64,000 nucleotides of DNA, from positions 8,822,501-8,886,500 of the forward strand of contig JAILWY010000005.1 in assembly GCA_022113835.1 (NCBI GenBank). Direction: 5' to 3'. This stretch comes from Atopsyche davidsoni (lineage: Eukaryota; Arthropoda; Insecta; Trichoptera; Hydrobiosidae). Below, in pieces: positions 23,405 through 34,559 of the stretch; position 1 is the first letter of the stretch; every line of letters starts with the position of its first letter. The translations under genes and the position numbers were made by a program. The notes beneath the pieces were generated by a model. It worked only from the letters and a program-made list of their open reading frames with translations. It was not told the DNA's origin and ran no database searches.

Positions 23405-25170
23405 ACTGACATCAATAATCGAGTCCTCTAATAGATTTTATAAAATCATGATTCATTTAAATAATTTAAAAAATTTATATCGATTCTGATTTGTGTTTGA
23501 ATTATATAATATATGATGATAAATGAGCATATTTTATCGATATAATTTACATGTTTTAGATGTAAAGCGAGAATTTTTATACATTGACTGTTTCAATTTA
23601 TATTAATTAACTAAAAATCCATATTTTATCATTTTTCTATGTCTATTTACACATTTTTATGAACTCTCACCTTTCTCTGTTGGTCTGCAGATATGTGAAA
23701 AAGATAACTTGGAAACATAAAAAGTAGCAAAACGCTCGAAGAGTCCATTTATGAATACTATTTTTCAGAATTTACAATTTATAATAAGGATTTACCTATA
23801 ATATACATTTTTAAGTCAAACTTAGATCTAAGAATCACGTATTTACGAGATCATCGCTACAGTTTTTTTTTTATATTTCGACAGTATGCATTAAATTTAT
23901 TTGGACTCGTGTTAACAATGGATCATAGCTTAAATATTTAACATTTATTATGTCTTGATGTATAGGCTGTGCAATTTGATATAAATAGCATCAAATGGAT
24001 TGTTTATCGAGCACAATGTTGAATCTGGATTTCCTTTATAAGTATGATCTAATTTATGGTAATAAAATCTTATGTTTTGCTTTCAACATTTTTTGGTACA
24101 ACATTTTGCATCTACTTATAACCATTACCGATACCTGTTACTAGATATTATTTTATAATATAATACAATAAAAACTTACATTTTTATATCTTACTTTTAA
24201 AAAAACCATAGTTCAATCAATAATTGATCGACATGTTGCAAGACTCTAATCATCTTTTAAAACTAAATGTCAAAATTTTGTCATTTTGTGGTTCTTAGAT
24301 AATTAAATTCTGATTAGTGTTTTTTAGAGTCAAGGAAATCCTCACTTATTTCATAGGAACCATCATATTATATAGTATTTAATGATATATGATAGACCAA
24401 ACTGTGACTCAGTACTCAAATTGCCACATTTTTTGTCCTTGCTTAAAGAAATGGATGGCACATCCGTCCAACACATAAGTGTACTTCTTCAAATAGGAAA
24501 TAGAGATATAACCACCATATAACTATCCATAACACAACAAACAACAACAATAGAACTTAAAAATAATTTAACCTCAAGTTTTAAACAGACGATTGATAAA
24601 ACGATGTTTAAAGAATGCGACAAAATGAACTCTCGAAAACGACCGAGAAAATGACAAAAAATGGGATTTCCAAGATCAGCCTGCAAGGTTAGAGACTTTG
24701 GTTTTTAGATTGATTATAATCAGATTTTTAGCTCAAATGAGTTTTATGAAATGACCTCCAAAGTGCGCCTTTAAACTCAGCGGTATGAGGACATCCGATA
24801 TGAAATTCCACTCAGCTCTCCTCGCATCTTCTGTGCGCTAGTATATATTTTTTCCTCATACGATAATCAAGCCGAAAGCTGTTGTGCAAATGTCAGAGAA
24901 AATATAACAGATGAATATCCATTATAGCATTACAGTCGTCCATTAGAATAATTGATAGATTTAATTTTGCAAAATGGCGTCTTTCCACTGACACAAATTA
25001 GCGAGCGTTCTTCACCCGTCTCAAGCCAAACGCCTTGCCTTGCCTGAAGAGCTTCGAAAAACATCGTTAATAACACATAAGAACCGGCTAACAAATAAAA
25101 AAATATATTATACAACTCTTTGCAATCAGTAATATATGTTTAGAAGTTCAATACTAAAAAAGTGAATTAA
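23405..25170. other. AT-rich DNA with a GC-richer block at 24730-25100
   Basis: The block contains a 61-codon minus frame (24930-25115) without splice support or homology. The rest is AT-rich. Confidence 0.35.
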
Positions 25171-25178
25171 ATACTTAC

Positions 25179-25301
25179 GTAGGTATGTACTGGATGTTGT
25201 ACGGTGGTGTTTGGCGATTCTGTTTTCAGCACATGCACAGCCAAGAGAGTGGCCTTGCCGCGGGCTCGTGTGGCTTCCAACACATCCGATAGGGTTGCCA
25301 T
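25179..25301 (-). CDS. Likely first coding exon of an unidentified gene
   Basis: ATG at 25301 (context AATTATGG) is preceded by an in-frame TAA and opens exactly 41 codons, ending at the consensus donor TAC|GTAAGT (25179/25178), phase 0. The peptide starts MATLSDVLEATRARGKATLL and continues AVHVLKTESPNTTVQHPVHT; composition is balanced, with no signal peptide or membrane segment. A third frame is also open but lacks an ATG. I do not recognise the family. Its phase does not match the SLC22 first exon at 417-589 (phase 2 out, no acceptor), so it is not simply an alternative start of that gene. The next exon should lie to the left; the phase-0 acceptors at 9351 or in the 12.3 kb island are possible partners but unproven. 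Confidence 0.5.
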
Positions 25302-25379
25302 AATTGCCTTTTTATTTATCCATTAATAAAATAGACAAACTCATTGATAATGTGACTTTTCATAGTACATTTACTCAAA

Positions 25380-25465
25380 GATCAGTTGTTGGGAGTTGAG
25401 CTGCTTGAAGTTTTCTGTCCTCCAACATTTCGGTCCACGTGCCGGGATCATCTCCAAATCAAATT
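25380..25465 (-). mobile_element. Penelope-like element terminus with hammerhead-like motif
   Basis: On the minus strand a hammerhead-like core is seen: TTGGAGA (25457-25451, consensus CUGANGA), a stem-loop with GGCACGTGGACC, then GAAAT (25431-25427). About 40 bases further on, CTTCAAGCAGCTCAAC matches the same position in the copy at 28750-28860. Penelope-like retroelements are known to carry minimal type I hammerhead motifs in their terminal repeats. Two core positions are mutated, so activity is unlikely. No coding remnant is seen. Confidence 0.5.
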
Positions 25466-25469
25466 TGTA

Positions 25470-26690
25470 ATAAATATAACAAATTGGTTACATGAAGTTG
25501 AGTTTTCTTTTAATATGATGATGATGGATGCTTCGACAGCGATGAAAAAGTAGACCGTGGATTTTAAACAAAATATAATAAAAACGTTCTGATGTTTTAA
25601 AGCTTTCTATGTCTAAAATTAAGATTTGATATAAGTGTTAAATGTTTACCATGAACTACCCACCATTTTTGCATGACATAATTCAAAAACCTCATATTTA
25701 TATTTTCCTTTAAAAAAAGCATATTTATTTCACACCATTATCCAGTATTTTAATTAAGTCATTATTTAAACATTAACTGTTAGTATGTTGACTCCAGCTA
25801 TCAAACTTTATGGTTTTATTTATTTGTTTACCTCCCTAATCTACAATTTCTTCAAAGATCTTAAATGATTCAACGTGAGACCCAAAGCCTTCCAGTCAGA
25901 CGATACATTTAACTTCCCACTTCAACGATTTCAACTAGTGTGTAAACTTATAGGATATATATTAATTTATACATTACTGACAACCCTGGTAATTAATCAA
26001 ACGCTAAATACAATTCACTTCTCGTTAATATAGTAATTCAGATTATGATCTTTGTCTCGAGTACACGGATCCGTTTTTTTAAAACAAGAAACGGTATTAA
26101 CAAAAATTGTTGATTTTTTATATACTTTGATATGCATTCGTTAATCAATGAGGATCTATCAAATTAAGTAACCGCCTTAAAAATATTATATCTAATTAAT
26201 TCTTATTATTTTTTAAACTAGTTTTTTATTTAAAAAGTAAAAGTTATAATATGTAATTTTCACATGAAGTTATTTTATTCAAGAAATATTTCAATCAGTA
26301 ATAATATACGTGTTTGAATTAAATTTCATTTTATGTTTTTGTTTTTGCGATGAATTTTCTCAATTTTGCATATTACCACACGTAATGTTATGCAAAATTT
26401 CAGAATATTTTACTAGCCGACGGATGGGTGTTGATTCAAACTGTCAGTTGATTAAAAAAGTAATTAATAACCCGAGCTTATGTCGTATAAACTAATTACA
26501 TTATTGGCACACGGTTTTAATTATTCATTCGCAGTTGATAAATTTAATGGCGTTTTCGGTAAAAGTAATAATAAATTTAATATCGGCTGTCGTAAATCTA
26601 TCCTAACGAACATTTACAAAACCGATAGTCCTAAGTTAATCATACTTAAATTTAAAATTATACAATAATGTTTATACTTTTTACTCAATA
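25470..26690. other. AT-rich DNA, nothing recognised
   Basis: Only short chance frames. Confidence 0.5.
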
Positions 26691-26745
26691 TAGTAAATAT
26701 TTTATCTTTATTCATAATGAAAGTACGTCCACACAAGGTTGAAAG

Positions 26746-26842
26746 TCAAAGACTTGTTACAGTGTTCTCTAGTAAGCGAGTCAAGTCCTCTCTTCCCACG
26801 CTTGCCTTCGGGCTCCAGGATATCCCTTTCTTTTGTTGTGAA
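26746..26842 (-). CDS. Candidate exon with very strong acceptor; frame ambiguous
   Basis: A long pyrimidine tract (CTCTCTCTGTTCC...) ending TATGTAG|TTC places a minus-strand acceptor at 26843. Two frames are open after it. Frame 1 (to TAA at 26708) reads FTTKERDILEPEGKRGKRGL then DSLTREHCNKS, including GKRGKR, which looks like a dibasic prohormone cleavage or amidation site. Frame 2 starts one base later (to TGA at 26746) and reads SQQKKGISWSPKASVGREDL then TRLLENTVTSL; its entry phase fits the phase-2 donor of the exon at 38433. On the plus strand the same segment has a GTAAGT donor (near 26850) and an open frame. Only one can be right and none is recognised. Confidence 0.3.
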
Positions 26843-27174
26843 CTACATAGTAAGTGGAACAGAGAGAGACGCAGCTAGCTGGCAAATGATGTTGGCCTTG
26901 TCCTTTCCCGAATGCGCGGAATGTGGGAGACACTCTGTTCAGGCGCACGACACCATTAATGTCAGATCATCTAACCGCGTCGACGCCTACTAACGAAAGA
27001 AAATACTCAATTAATAACCATTTTTCATCATTTCAAATTATATATTTAAATTACTTTTTAACTTCTTTGTAATTTTTTTAAAAATATATGTGCGAAAAAA
27101 CTTGTTTTTTTATGTATCTATAACTATATAAATATTGCAATACCAATACAAGAGGCTTAGTATACTATCTTATA

Positions 27175-27554
27175 CAGTAATACCCCGCTCTACGCGACCC
27201 CGTTATGCGCGGTTTCACTATTACGCGAATTTCAAATTTCGCGTTAAAATGCCTCGCATTACGCGAATTTCTTATTTTCAGAATGTGTATGAACATAATG
27301 TAGTCATTGACTTCTCTTTACTATTAAATACAGTGTTGGGTGCTATGAACGTATTTTACAAGAACGTAAAAGAAACGTTACCCAAAAGACAATAGATGTA
27401 TTTTTCAGTAAAAATAACATGTAATACTGCGTAAAGTGTTCTCAGAATTAAAGTGATTGATTCAAATGATTCGTATTTTTTTGTATTAAGTTATGTATGT
27501 ATGTTTAATCGTAAACCCCGATATACGCAAATTTCTTAAAGCGGGGTATTACCG
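27175..27554 (+). mobile_element. pogo/Tigger-type MITE retaining the transposase C-terminus
   Basis: A 380-base element bounded by TA on both sides (27173-27174, 27555-27556). The left end CAGTAATACCCCGCT is mirrored at the right end as AGCGGGGTATTACCG (one mismatch in 15). Inside the left end TACGCGAATTTC-like subterminal repeats recur, and a related copy sits in the right end. A short plus-strand frame ending TAA at 27422-27424 reads ERKRNVTQKTIDVFFSKN; a basic stretch followed by Gln..Ile/Leu-Asp-x-Phe-Phe is the usual tail of pogo/Tigger (CENP-B-like) transposases. It is therefore an internal-deletion derivative of an autonomous Tigger, mobilised in trans and now inert. Confidence 0.8.
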
Positions 27555-27559
27555 TATAA

Positions 27560-28745
27560 GTTTTACAACGTTTACAAGTGTTTCCATTACATTTTTTCTA
27601 AATTATTTAATTTAAAATATTACAGATGTAGACTGAAATATTTTTAAACAAAAAGTTTTCTGGAGATGACCTATTTTTTTCTAATACATCTCTATATAAA
27701 TGTCGAATACATTACCAAATAGCATTGTCAGCATATTTTGATTCTTATGAATTTGGTCGATTGAGTCTATAATCTCCATAAGTTTCATAATGTATATCAA
27801 AAACAGGCTTTTAGGATTTTCTCTTTAACCCACCTGCAATACCTAATTCTTAATATTTAAATGTATATTATAAGATCAAACCAATTATAAAACTTAATAA
27901 ATTTTAGTTAAAAGCGCAATTTTTCAAGTAACATGAGACTTTCTGATCCGCAATATTTCACTCAGGACCAGGAAACTCCCCAGTAGATCTAACAAAGCTG
28001 AACCCCCACACAAATTTATATAATCTTATATGTAAGTTTTATCGTGGCTTTTTTCTGAATATTTGCGGTTTTAAAAGGTTTTTTTTTTGCACAGAAAAAA
28101 CAGGTTCTTTCAATTTAGAGATGGCACTGGGACCAGATCAATGTTCTAATAAATATGACACATGCTGAGAATTGGGAAAATGTGAAATCAACTAAAAAGT
28201 TGTCAGAAATAATATTATTTCATTAACAAACAAAAACCATTCGTTACCACTTAACAACGTTTTCATCATAATTTAACAAAATGTCAATAAGTGAATTATT
28301 TGAAACAGGTTATCGCAATCTTTACTTTATTTATGAGAAAATATTAAATCTGTTAAAATATCGTATTATGTCTGCGCAACTATCTCGATACTGTGAACGA
28401 CATGACTTGCCAATCTCACCATTCATCCAGATCTCTGATGGCCTCCAATCATCACCACTCATCATGATGGTGGAAGAAGTCCATGAGAGCACTCCATTCG
28501 TCACGAGCCAACACCCATTTTGTTTTATATTTTAAACCTTCGCAAAAAACAATCCTTCCTCTGCTGCCTTTAAAAATGAATGCGTTCATTCAAAAGCGTG
28601 ACGAAGTTAGTATCGAAGGTTCTTGCTTCTTTCTATTTCAATAATACAGAGTGCAATTAAAACAATTTGTTAAATCATTATTTTTAACCACCCGCCTTAT
28701 TTCCAATAGGCTTGGTGTGATATATTAGTAAAATATACATTTACA
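27560..28745. other. AT-rich DNA with one 84-codon ORF of doubtful value
   Basis: ATG at 28281 opens 84 codons to 28535. The first third is AT-rich and the rest (RYCERHDLPISPFIQISDGL...) is GC-richer. The minus strand of the second part (WVLARDEWSALMDFF) is also open. No family is recognised. Confidence 0.25.
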
Positions 28746-28749
28746 ATAT

Positions 28750-28865
28750 CATGGACCTTTAAGAGGAGTTAACTTTGATTCATGGCTGTTTAGCTGCTTA
28801 AATTTTTTAGTATTAAGGCGTTTTGGTCCATGTGCTAAAACCATCTTCAAGAATTTTGTTTTCGT
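28750..28865 (-). mobile_element. Penelope-like element terminus with hammerhead-like motif
   Basis: On the minus strand: CTTGAAGATGG, loop AGCAC, ATGGACC, AAAACG, then TTTAAGCAGCTAAACAGCC about 20 bases on. It aligns with the minus-strand copy at 25380-25465 over the hammerhead-like core and the AAGCAGCT block. The GAAA element has become AAAA, as expected from CpG decay (CCGAAACG to CCAAAACG). Confidence 0.5.
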
Positions 28866-28869
28866 GTAC

Positions 28870-30090
28870 TTTAATGGTATTTGTCATCACCTGTATTTGA
28901 GTTTACCACTCCAAGTTGCATCAAGATGGTACCCGAGAACGAGCACAAAAACACACACAAAAATGTCCCTGGAACAACCTTTAATATATAGTCACAACCA
29001 AACGTTTATCTACGACACTAGCATAATACGTAAAAATCCATAGTCATCGTCGATATTAAGTACAAATAACTACAGGAGTCCCGATTTTTTCTTACTCAGA
29101 CTTGGGTTGCTTTCTGTAGAATAGCTCGTTCAAGGATTTCACAGATCCAGTATATAGAATCACCGTTTATACATTGAAAAGAGATAAAAAAAAAATCGCT
29201 GAAAAATGAAGCTCGCCACAACTGAAGCTTTAATTACGTGATGATTGAGTCTAAATAATTGTTCAACTAATTTAATTACACTCTTTTTGTAGACTTTTCA
29301 GTAGTAAAAAATCGAATATCTTTATTTTTTAACATCACTTAAGTTGCACTTCTTTATGAAAATGATGATATAATATTATAGCATTACTAATCATGTAGTT
29401 AAAAAGTCTGGTCGTGATTAAGCGAAATATTTCACTTAACTCAGTGTTTGAAAAATTCACGAAACATTAAATTACTGCAAAATATGATTAATTGCATAAT
29501 TCGCGCATTTATCTTCGTCATGTCAAAATTGTTTATTTAACTTATTTGGAGTTTAAATCCTCTATGTGGATTAATTTATATTGGAAAAAAATTACTTATA
29601 AATATTCACTTGTACAGAGTTGAAGCTTTTGAGAATCGTAAAATGATAATAACTAAAAAATATTTTATTAAAACATTTGTTTCAACAATTTGTAAAAGTA
29701 ATTTCTTTTATATAATCAATACTAGTAAATTTTAACATAAGCTTTGCGTAAAGAATCTGGCCAAGCAAAAATATATACTCATAAATACGTCAGATAATTG
29801 CATAATTGTTTTCTCACTATAGTCGATAAAAAGTCATAGAATCATCGGAAATGAGAAATAGTTTCCTGATCCACGATGACTATACTTCTGTTTAAAAATA
29901 AATTGATACTTATTTTCAAAATACTTGATACTTCATATTCTCCTCGAAGTGTACAACCGATTATAATTTTTTAAATTTATTTGTAATGAAAGTATTTTTA
30001 TTTCCAATGCTTTCTAAGGTCACTAGATGCAAGTGATCACTTTTTTGCGTGCTTAAAGTTATACGGGATTAATTGGATGTAATTAACGAT
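28870..30090. other. AT-rich DNA, nothing recognised
   Basis: No frame, repeat or RNA-like motif of note. Confidence 0.5.
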
Positions 30091-30112
30091 AATTGATGTG
30101 TTTCCGTGGCAG

Positions 30113-30221
30113 GTGTCCGCTCCTCCACGACCAATCGGACGAAGTCCTGTCGCCGACAAACTCCTGCTTCGTGACGAAAAAATTAAAACCGCAAGGTGTT
30201 TTCATGAGGTTACATCACTAA
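30113..30221 (+). CDS. Candidate terminal exon (or antisense exon), unknown product
   Basis: A good plus acceptor (GTGTTTCCGTGGCAG, ending 30112) is followed by a 35-codon frame, CPLLHDQSDEVLSPTNSCFV..., with GC-rich third positions for its first 21 codons and TAA at 30219-30221. The minus strand of the same GC-rich segment has its own acceptor (…CACGAAGCAG|GAG) and two open frames (for example SLSATGLRPIGRGGADTCHG), one of them phase-compatible with the exon at 38433. The strand is undecided and no family is recognised. Confidence 0.3.
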
Positions 30222-31129
30222 AGATCATCATTGACCTTTTCTTGATAAAGTTTTAAGCCATAATTTTGTTATTATTTACATGTTTTTATTATTAAGAATA
30301 AATTAATCACAGTAATTATTGCATTTTTCTAATAAAAATTGAAGCGCGCGCACAAGAACTAAACCAAGGCAAAATTACAAGCGCTGAGTTGTTTTTTTTT
30401 TTTTTGTAATAAAAAAGGCTAAATTTTTTTTTTATACATACATGCATCGAATGTTGGATGAACACTTCCATGGTTCAGTGTTAACTTAGTCCATAAGATG
30501 CCAAATCGTTAGTATAATTAGGCAATATTGAATATGTCATTTTCACATGAGAACAATTTTTTAAGTTTTATATTTAATCTATAGACAATCTATAAAATTT
30601 GTGCATTTTTATCGAGATTTATGCATGCACTTTAAATTAAGCACCTCTAGAAAATATATATTATAATTTTCCATTATATCTCAATTTAAAAGAATAACGT
30701 GACCGTGCACAATCAGATGTCTGCAGAGGGAGATAATATTATTAAAAACTCAAAGGTGATTATGATATTTTTTGTCCATCATAATGCTTTGAGACTGAGC
30801 TTTAGGCTGTGACTTGCAATCTTCACAAACTATAGCACCATTCATAAAGTATGGGTCAGTGTATTATTGATTTACTATTATGTTTGGTTCATATCAAACC
30901 ATCGCATACCTGGAAGGCTCGCTGACTCACAGGGTTTTACCCATAGCATCGTCTAAGAGCCTGGTTCATGGGTTCAAATCTCCATTGAACCAGTAGGATT
31001 GTTGTGTTTTATTAGAGGAAAATAAAAAACCGTATTTCAAAAACGCTAAATGTTTAATACATAACAAAACAAAAAAAACACAATACATGTTGGATTGTCT
31101 TGTGATCTGTATTAGTAAACCAAGTATAT

Positions 31130-31500
31130 TTAAAACAATCCACTCTACCCACCCAATAAGAGTCAAGGGTAGCTTTATAATAAGCCTGCGTTAAAATTTC
31201 TTTGGAGAATACCTGATATACAAGTGGATAGTAACACCTTGCAGAAGTCCATTCGGTTTGAAGAAAGTATCTATGTTTGGCGGTCAGTTTGTGTGAAGTG
31301 CGTATCTCTTCGGCAAACAGGAGGCTATGGGGCCGGATAAAATCACTTCTGAGAAAGACCCTTGATATAAGCGATAGAATGATTCTAATATGGTTTCCAG
31401 CCCATCCAAAAACCACAAGCTTTGTGTATTTATTGTTATATTTGCGTGGAGGCACTGACACCCTGCATAATAAGTTATGATTTCTCGATACATATTTCTC
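31130..31500 (-). pseudogene. Possible TMEM53/DUF829-like pseudogene
   Basis: On the minus strand one frame reads RKYNNKYTKLVVFGWAGNHI (about 31460-31395). The neighbouring frame then supplies YRLYQGSFSE, and the first frame resumes LRSDFIRPHSLLFAEEIRTS and, further on, YYPLVYQVFSKEILTQAYYK. This order (VxxGWAG, an (S)LYQ segment, F-I/L-x-P, and P-x-V-x-H/Q-x-F/L-S) resembles TMEM53-type proteins (DUF829, alpha/beta-hydrolase-like membrane proteins of the nuclear envelope). A shift of frame and stops show it is not functional. No introns are visible across about 370 bases, as in a processed copy, but no poly-A tail was identified. The resemblance is from memory of the family pattern and is modest. 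Confidence 0.35.
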
Positions 31501-31649
31501 CGTGACACCTTAAGGGCTAAATGAATACCTGTCCATGCCCAAGGCCGCACGAGGCATGTTCTGCTTATTTTATTTAGCATAAATATATGCAAATTTCATA
31601 TAATATATGTACTCTACTATAAGTACTACGGCGGTCTTTTCAATTGCAG

Positions 31650-31740
31650 GTCTAAGACAATACTTCTGGAATGCACGTGGACTGCAAAGATCAACAAACT
31701 GACAACACTGAATTACTTATCTTTAGTGGCTTAAAACAGA
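31650..31740 (+). mobile_element. Possible non-LTR endonuclease-start fragment, weak
   Basis: After an acceptor-like CTTTTCAATTGCAG, one plus frame reads LRQYFWNARGLQ and the next frame KINKLTTLNYLS. Jockey/CR1-clade ORF2 proteins often begin with a similar FWNARGL..K..EL..FL pattern of the AP endonuclease. The match is short, so an ordinary exon or chance is also possible. Confidence 0.2.
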
Positions 31741-31759
31741 TTTTAAAATATGATTTTAT

Positions 31760-32010
31760 TATTATTCCATTGTTAACACTTATTAGTTTTAATGCTTACT
31801 CTTTCAGTTTATTTGTTGCATCCAAGGTATCCGCCAGTACATGGAATTGTAATACAGATAGTTGTTAAATAATCCGGCAACTTGCCAATAATGATTATTT
31901 ATTTCTTAAATACCTTGCATAAATTTAATAAATTAATTTTATAATATTAATTCTGGCAACGATATTGCCAACTTTACAAATACAGGAGTATTTTTTTTCC
32001 GCGATGTAAA
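31760..32010. other. AT-rich spacer
   Basis: Nothing recognised. Confidence 0.45.
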
Positions 32011-32310
32011 TTTCTTTGATTTCATCTTGCCTAAGAGTCTTCTTCTTTCGTGACTAATTTTAACGTTTTTTTGCGTAAATTTTTCGTATTGTTTTGCAAC
32101 GCAGCCGGGTTTTTCGCCGGCCATGCAAGCGCGGCAATCCCTGCCAGTAAATTCAAATTATGGGAAAATATTTTTCCATGTGTAAACACTAACATGTTGC
32201 AATTAAAAACTCTTCTTGAATTAATCGTCAGCTCCCCGAAAAAAATACTGAAATACTCCATTGAATGCGAATTTATTGCACCTGAAGAATCGTGTTATTT
32301 GCGAATTTAA
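31939..32310. other. Overlapping ORFs around a GC-rich core, unknown
   Basis: The core at 32095-32150 is GC-rich. A minus frame from ATG at 32124 (MAGEKPGCVAKQYEKFTQKN..., 61 codons to 31939) is basic and extends upstream through GRDCRACM. Another minus frame (32031-32261) and a plus frame (32050-32310) overlap it. At most one is real. It could be the remnant of an unrecognised element. Confidence 0.2.
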
Positions 32311-32319
32311 GAAAACACC

Positions 32320-33100
32320 TAAATAGACGTTTAACATACGAAATAATACTAATTAAAAAAACATGAATTATTCAATTATATGTGTACCACTAATAAAGCC
32401 GTGGAAAAATAATTTAACTTTCTTGTAAAAACGACTCAATGATTTCATTTATAAATAAGTTTCTGTGACTGATCTGAAGGAATTTTATGAATAGAATTTT
32501 GACACACTTAAGCTGCTTACATGTTTATGTACTTATGTCTAGACATTAAAAAATACTAGACCCTTTCGATTTCGATTTCAACACGTCATGGCGTCACTAT
32601 GTTTATCTATGGAAAATAACGACAATATCAATTAGAAGACCCATTGTCGCAGTTCCTTTCGAACCGGGGATTTTGAAATTAATAGTCAGATCCAAGAAGA
32701 TAAGCAATGATTTTCATAGGACATTAAAATGTTCTTCAAAGTACACTTGTAACGAAATCGCCCTACTTCCATACAAACACAAGTAAACTGCTGAAGATTG
32801 CCCTGCGCCTGACAATAATGTCAAGATTTCACATCTTTACTGGCGGGAACATTGATTTCAAGTACTTATAGAGTAATGCATCTTTTTTATTATCTCATTT
32901 TAACTATGATTGCATTTTTAAATCATTGAAATATATGTATACAAAACAAAACTTTGAGTTATACTGTAATCTTTTTAATTGCATTTTTTCCCCTCGAAAT
33001 AATGTTGTTCAACAAGGAATTCAGGGCTCAATTTTCAATTTTTTTTTTTTAACGTGTTATTTTTGTGTAGAATTTTTAATTTTAATAATAATCTAGAAAA
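32320..33100. other. AT-rich DNA, nothing recognised
   Basis: No supported feature. Confidence 0.5.
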
Positions 33101-33104
33101 AATA

Positions 33105-33545
33105 CATCTATACTTCTTCTTCTTCTGATTCCTCTCCTCACAGGAGGTTGGCGACCATTTCATCGAACATATTTCTATCCTGAGCCAGTCTCACAAATTC
33201 GATCGTACTTCCGACTTCCAGTTACTGGCGCAAATTCCGCATCCACGTAAACTTCCTCCTATGCCCCTTTTTTCTTTTGATTTTTCTTTAGACAATCAGC
33301 TGTAGGATGCTATATTTACTGTAACGAAAAACGTGGCCAAAATAAGAGACCATCCGCTTCTTTATTAACGTCAGGAGCTCTCTTTCTTTGCGCATTCTGT
33401 GCAAGACCCTTACATTTGTGACGCGACCAACCCATGGTATTTTAAGGATTCTCCTTATAGCCACATTTCAATAGCCTCAATTCTCCGCATAGTAGCTGTC
33501 TTGAGTGTCCAAACTTCAACTCCATAAAAGAGAACTGAGATACTT
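33105..33545 (-). mobile_element. LINE ORF2 C-terminal fragment (copy 5, best preserved)
   Basis: Read on the minus strand from about 33545 down, the typical tail of an insect non-LTR reverse transcriptase appears, broken by one frameshift and a few stops: SVLFYGVEVWTLKTATMRRI, then RILKIPWVGRVTNVRVL, KKRMVSYFGHVFR, RRKFTWMRNLRQ and RLAQDRNMFDEMVANLL just before the end. This is the region downstream of the catalytic palm; the endonuclease and catalytic domains are missing, as in a 5'-truncated insertion. It identifies the four shorter fragments (5220, 5655, 6665, 14675), which share its last 100-200 bases. Confidence 0.75.
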
Positions 33546-33577
33546 AAATACTAAACGAGTTATATAATTATACGAGT

Positions 33578-33602
33578 ACATATATATATATATATATATA
33601 TT
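33578..33602. repeat. (TA)n microsatellite
   Basis: About eleven TA units, next to the LINE fragment. Confidence 0.85.
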
Positions 33603-33605
33603 GTA

Positions 33606-34450
33606 GAACATCACAATCATTAAACACACTCAATTTCAGAATTTGCAACTATAATTAATCGTGGATTTTACTATTAGCTCTAACATATTACGGAATTTTT
33701 ATTTTTGTAAGCGTTTAGTGCATATGACTTAATTTGGGTCTTGTGAAAATTTAGTCAACACAAACATTGCATGAAATTAAAACAATACCCTATGTAGGTT
33801 TCAAGTTACATGCTGACATTCCTTGTTCAGTGCGAGGCACATTAGGCATTGTACTTATTAGCAGCGTATTCTTTAATGTCGGTAATAAGATGTGACTCCA
33901 GATAGCTTTGTTGTGGAAGCCGGTATCGTCACTCCTCGCTCTCACGCTGACGGACGCCGGGCATAAACGACCTCTCACTATTAGTTTACGAGTAATTAAA
34001 AAAATAACATGGACATCTCGTGTGGCTTAAACTATTATTTCTACAGGAATTTCAATCTTTGCGCTTTAATTCATCATAATAACATTTTTAAAAATCTCCA
34101 GTTGAGGAAAAACCTACGCTAATGTTAGGAAAATCCTAGCATGCTGTAATGATATTAAGGAAGCTCTAATTAACTCAGTATACAGTTTTATGCCCGGCAA
34201 CGCAATGTTTGACTTTAAATTTAAATTTTATTTCATGGATCTGGTATTGTGAAGTTGAATAGACTCCGTCGCCAATTAGACTTCTCCCACACAAAAAAAG
34301 CACCACCTTATTAATCCTACGGGTTTTTATTTGTATCATTAATTAATCACTTATTAAATATATCTAAACTGTACGTTAAACTGAGGTTAAGTAATATCAT
34401 TTGACAACAAATTTGAAAGATAAATCAAGGGGATTATAAGTGAAATGCTT
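33606..34450. other. AT-rich DNA with a GC-richer island at 33790-33990
   Basis: The island carries a 62-codon minus frame starting with GTG and no splice or family support. It is a candidate conserved non-coding element. Confidence 0.3.
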
Positions 34451-34456
34451 ATTGAA

Positions 34457-34558
<102 letters not shown>

Positions 34559-34559
34559 A

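Noticed and set aside
30895..31000. tRNA-like B box GGTTCAAATCTCC with flanking complementary bases
   Set aside because: No A box at a sensible distance and no cloverleaf. It may be a degraded SINE but is too weak to list.
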